Source: Methylomonas sp. (GTDB lineage: Bacteria > Pseudomonadota > Gammaproteobacteria > Methylococcales > Methylomonadaceae). From it: 64,000 bases of DNA. Positions 63,742 to 64,000 of the stretch are shown piece by piece. The notes below the pieces were generated by a model. The model was given only the letters and a program-made list of their open reading frames with translations, did no database searches and was not told the DNA's origin. Made by a program: the position numbers and the translations under genes. The stretch covers positions 19,556-83,555 of the forward strand of contig JALSLW010000088.1 in assembly GCA_026988155.1 (NCBI GenBank), given 5' to 3'. The number at the start of each line of letters is the position of its first letter. Position 1 is the first letter of the stretch.

Positions 63742-64000
63742 CTACTTTTTGTTTCGTTTGGCCAACAGTTTATCAAGGTGATTGGCAAAAGCCTGCTTAT
63801 TTCTTTGGTTCAAAGCCAATTGCCCACCTGTTTCTATACCGCTAGAACGCAAAGTGTCCATGAAATCTCTCATATTGAGATATTCTTTTATATTTTGCTC
63901 TGTATATAGCTCTCCACGATGATTCAGTCCTACACAGCCCTTTTCAACCACTTCAGCAGCTAAAGGAATATCACCTGTTATAACCAAATCGCCAGGCTCA
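63742..64000 (-). CDS. yaiI: YaiI/YqxD family protein (DUF188), cut by the window end
   Basis: The frame runs through the window edge: its N-terminal half is missing. The visible part [48 protein letters not shown] and [22 protein letters not shown] is the well conserved second half of the family. Members are PIN-like, putative nucleases of unknown role. The internal ATG at 63987 is not the true start because conserved residues continue upstream. Confidence 0.92.
   Translation of the reverse strand, partial: EPGDLVITGDIPLAAEVVEKGCVGLNHRGELYTEQNIKEYLNMRDFMDTLRSSGIETGGQLALNQRNKQAFANHLDKLLAKRNKK

Noticed and set aside
1..64000. tRNA or rRNA genes
   Set aside because: I looked through the gene-free stretches and saw no cloverleaf with a T-loop motif and no rRNA-like sequence; a covariance-model scan would be needed to exclude small RNAs.

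Overview
The window is AT-rich (roughly 40% GC by eye) gammaproteobacterial DNA. The housekeeping genes (prlC, ubiD, arfB, glgP, ppsA, ibaG-like bolA, yaiI) fit that class. Two secreted proteins end in VPLPA-type PEP-CTERM tails, there is a TatT-linked TRAP transporter, and there are several small repeat families. A Methylococcales-type (type I methanotroph) host is my best guess, but no methane-oxidation gene is present, so this is inference.

Layout. 1-4.6 kb: a secreted cohesin-like protein with a VPLPA tail, followed by a 1073-residue exoprotein carrying thrombospondin type 3 repeats, a dockerin-like pair and an alpha/beta hydrolase domain. 4.7-14 kb: glycogen phosphorylase (with a pentanucleotide tandem repeat upstream), a di-heme MauG/CCP-type peroxidase, a DUF1264 lipoprotein, PPK2, PEP synthase, a decayed CDF-like transporter fragment and a small membrane protein. 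14.7-18.5 kb: TRAP transporter (TatT, DctP, DctQ, DctM). 18.9-24.5 kb: BolA/IbaG, an envelope protein of unknown function, and an OpgC-like acyltransferase coupled to a GH17-GT2 glucan synthase.

25-31.5 kb: an aryl-polyene-like type II fatty acid locus (KS, dehydratase, ketoreductase, KS and a halogenase-like flavoprotein), divergent from an ACP and a condensation-fold acyltransferase. It has no visible loading ligase or exporter. 31.5-33.8 kb: leuA2 divergent from an Lrp-family regulator. 34-39.2 kb: a chaperone-usher fimbrial operon whose usher carries two C-terminal SPOR-like domains, with a strong hairpin between the pilin and the chaperone. 39.3-45.8 kb: small membrane proteins, arfB, a DHH phosphoesterase, a HopJ-family protein, a DAO-type oxidoreductase, an MnmM-like methyltransferase and PhoD. 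45.9-47 kb: relics of a chemotaxis receptor and a GGDEF protein, plus a MITE-like palindrome.

47-55.6 kb: gamma carbonic anhydrase, an SPFH/SHOCT protein with a zinc-ribbon partner, tandem HDOD proteins, prlC and ubiD. 55.9-59.7 kb: a DUF1353 protein and a di-heme cytochrome c lipoprotein paired with a catalase-fold protein. 60.5-63.3 kb: two paralogous secreted proteins, one with a VPLPA tail. In the other, DUF4214 repeats replace the tail and the reading frame is broken at a G7 tract. Both lie behind -24/-12 (sigma-54-like) promoters that lead into poly-A/poly-G tracts. The window ends inside yaiI.

The most unusual items are the neighbouring cohesin/dockerin pair, the SPOR-tailed usher, the homopolymer-associated sigma-54-like DUF4214/VPLPA locus, and the reduced polyene-like cluster with a halogenase-like enzyme.
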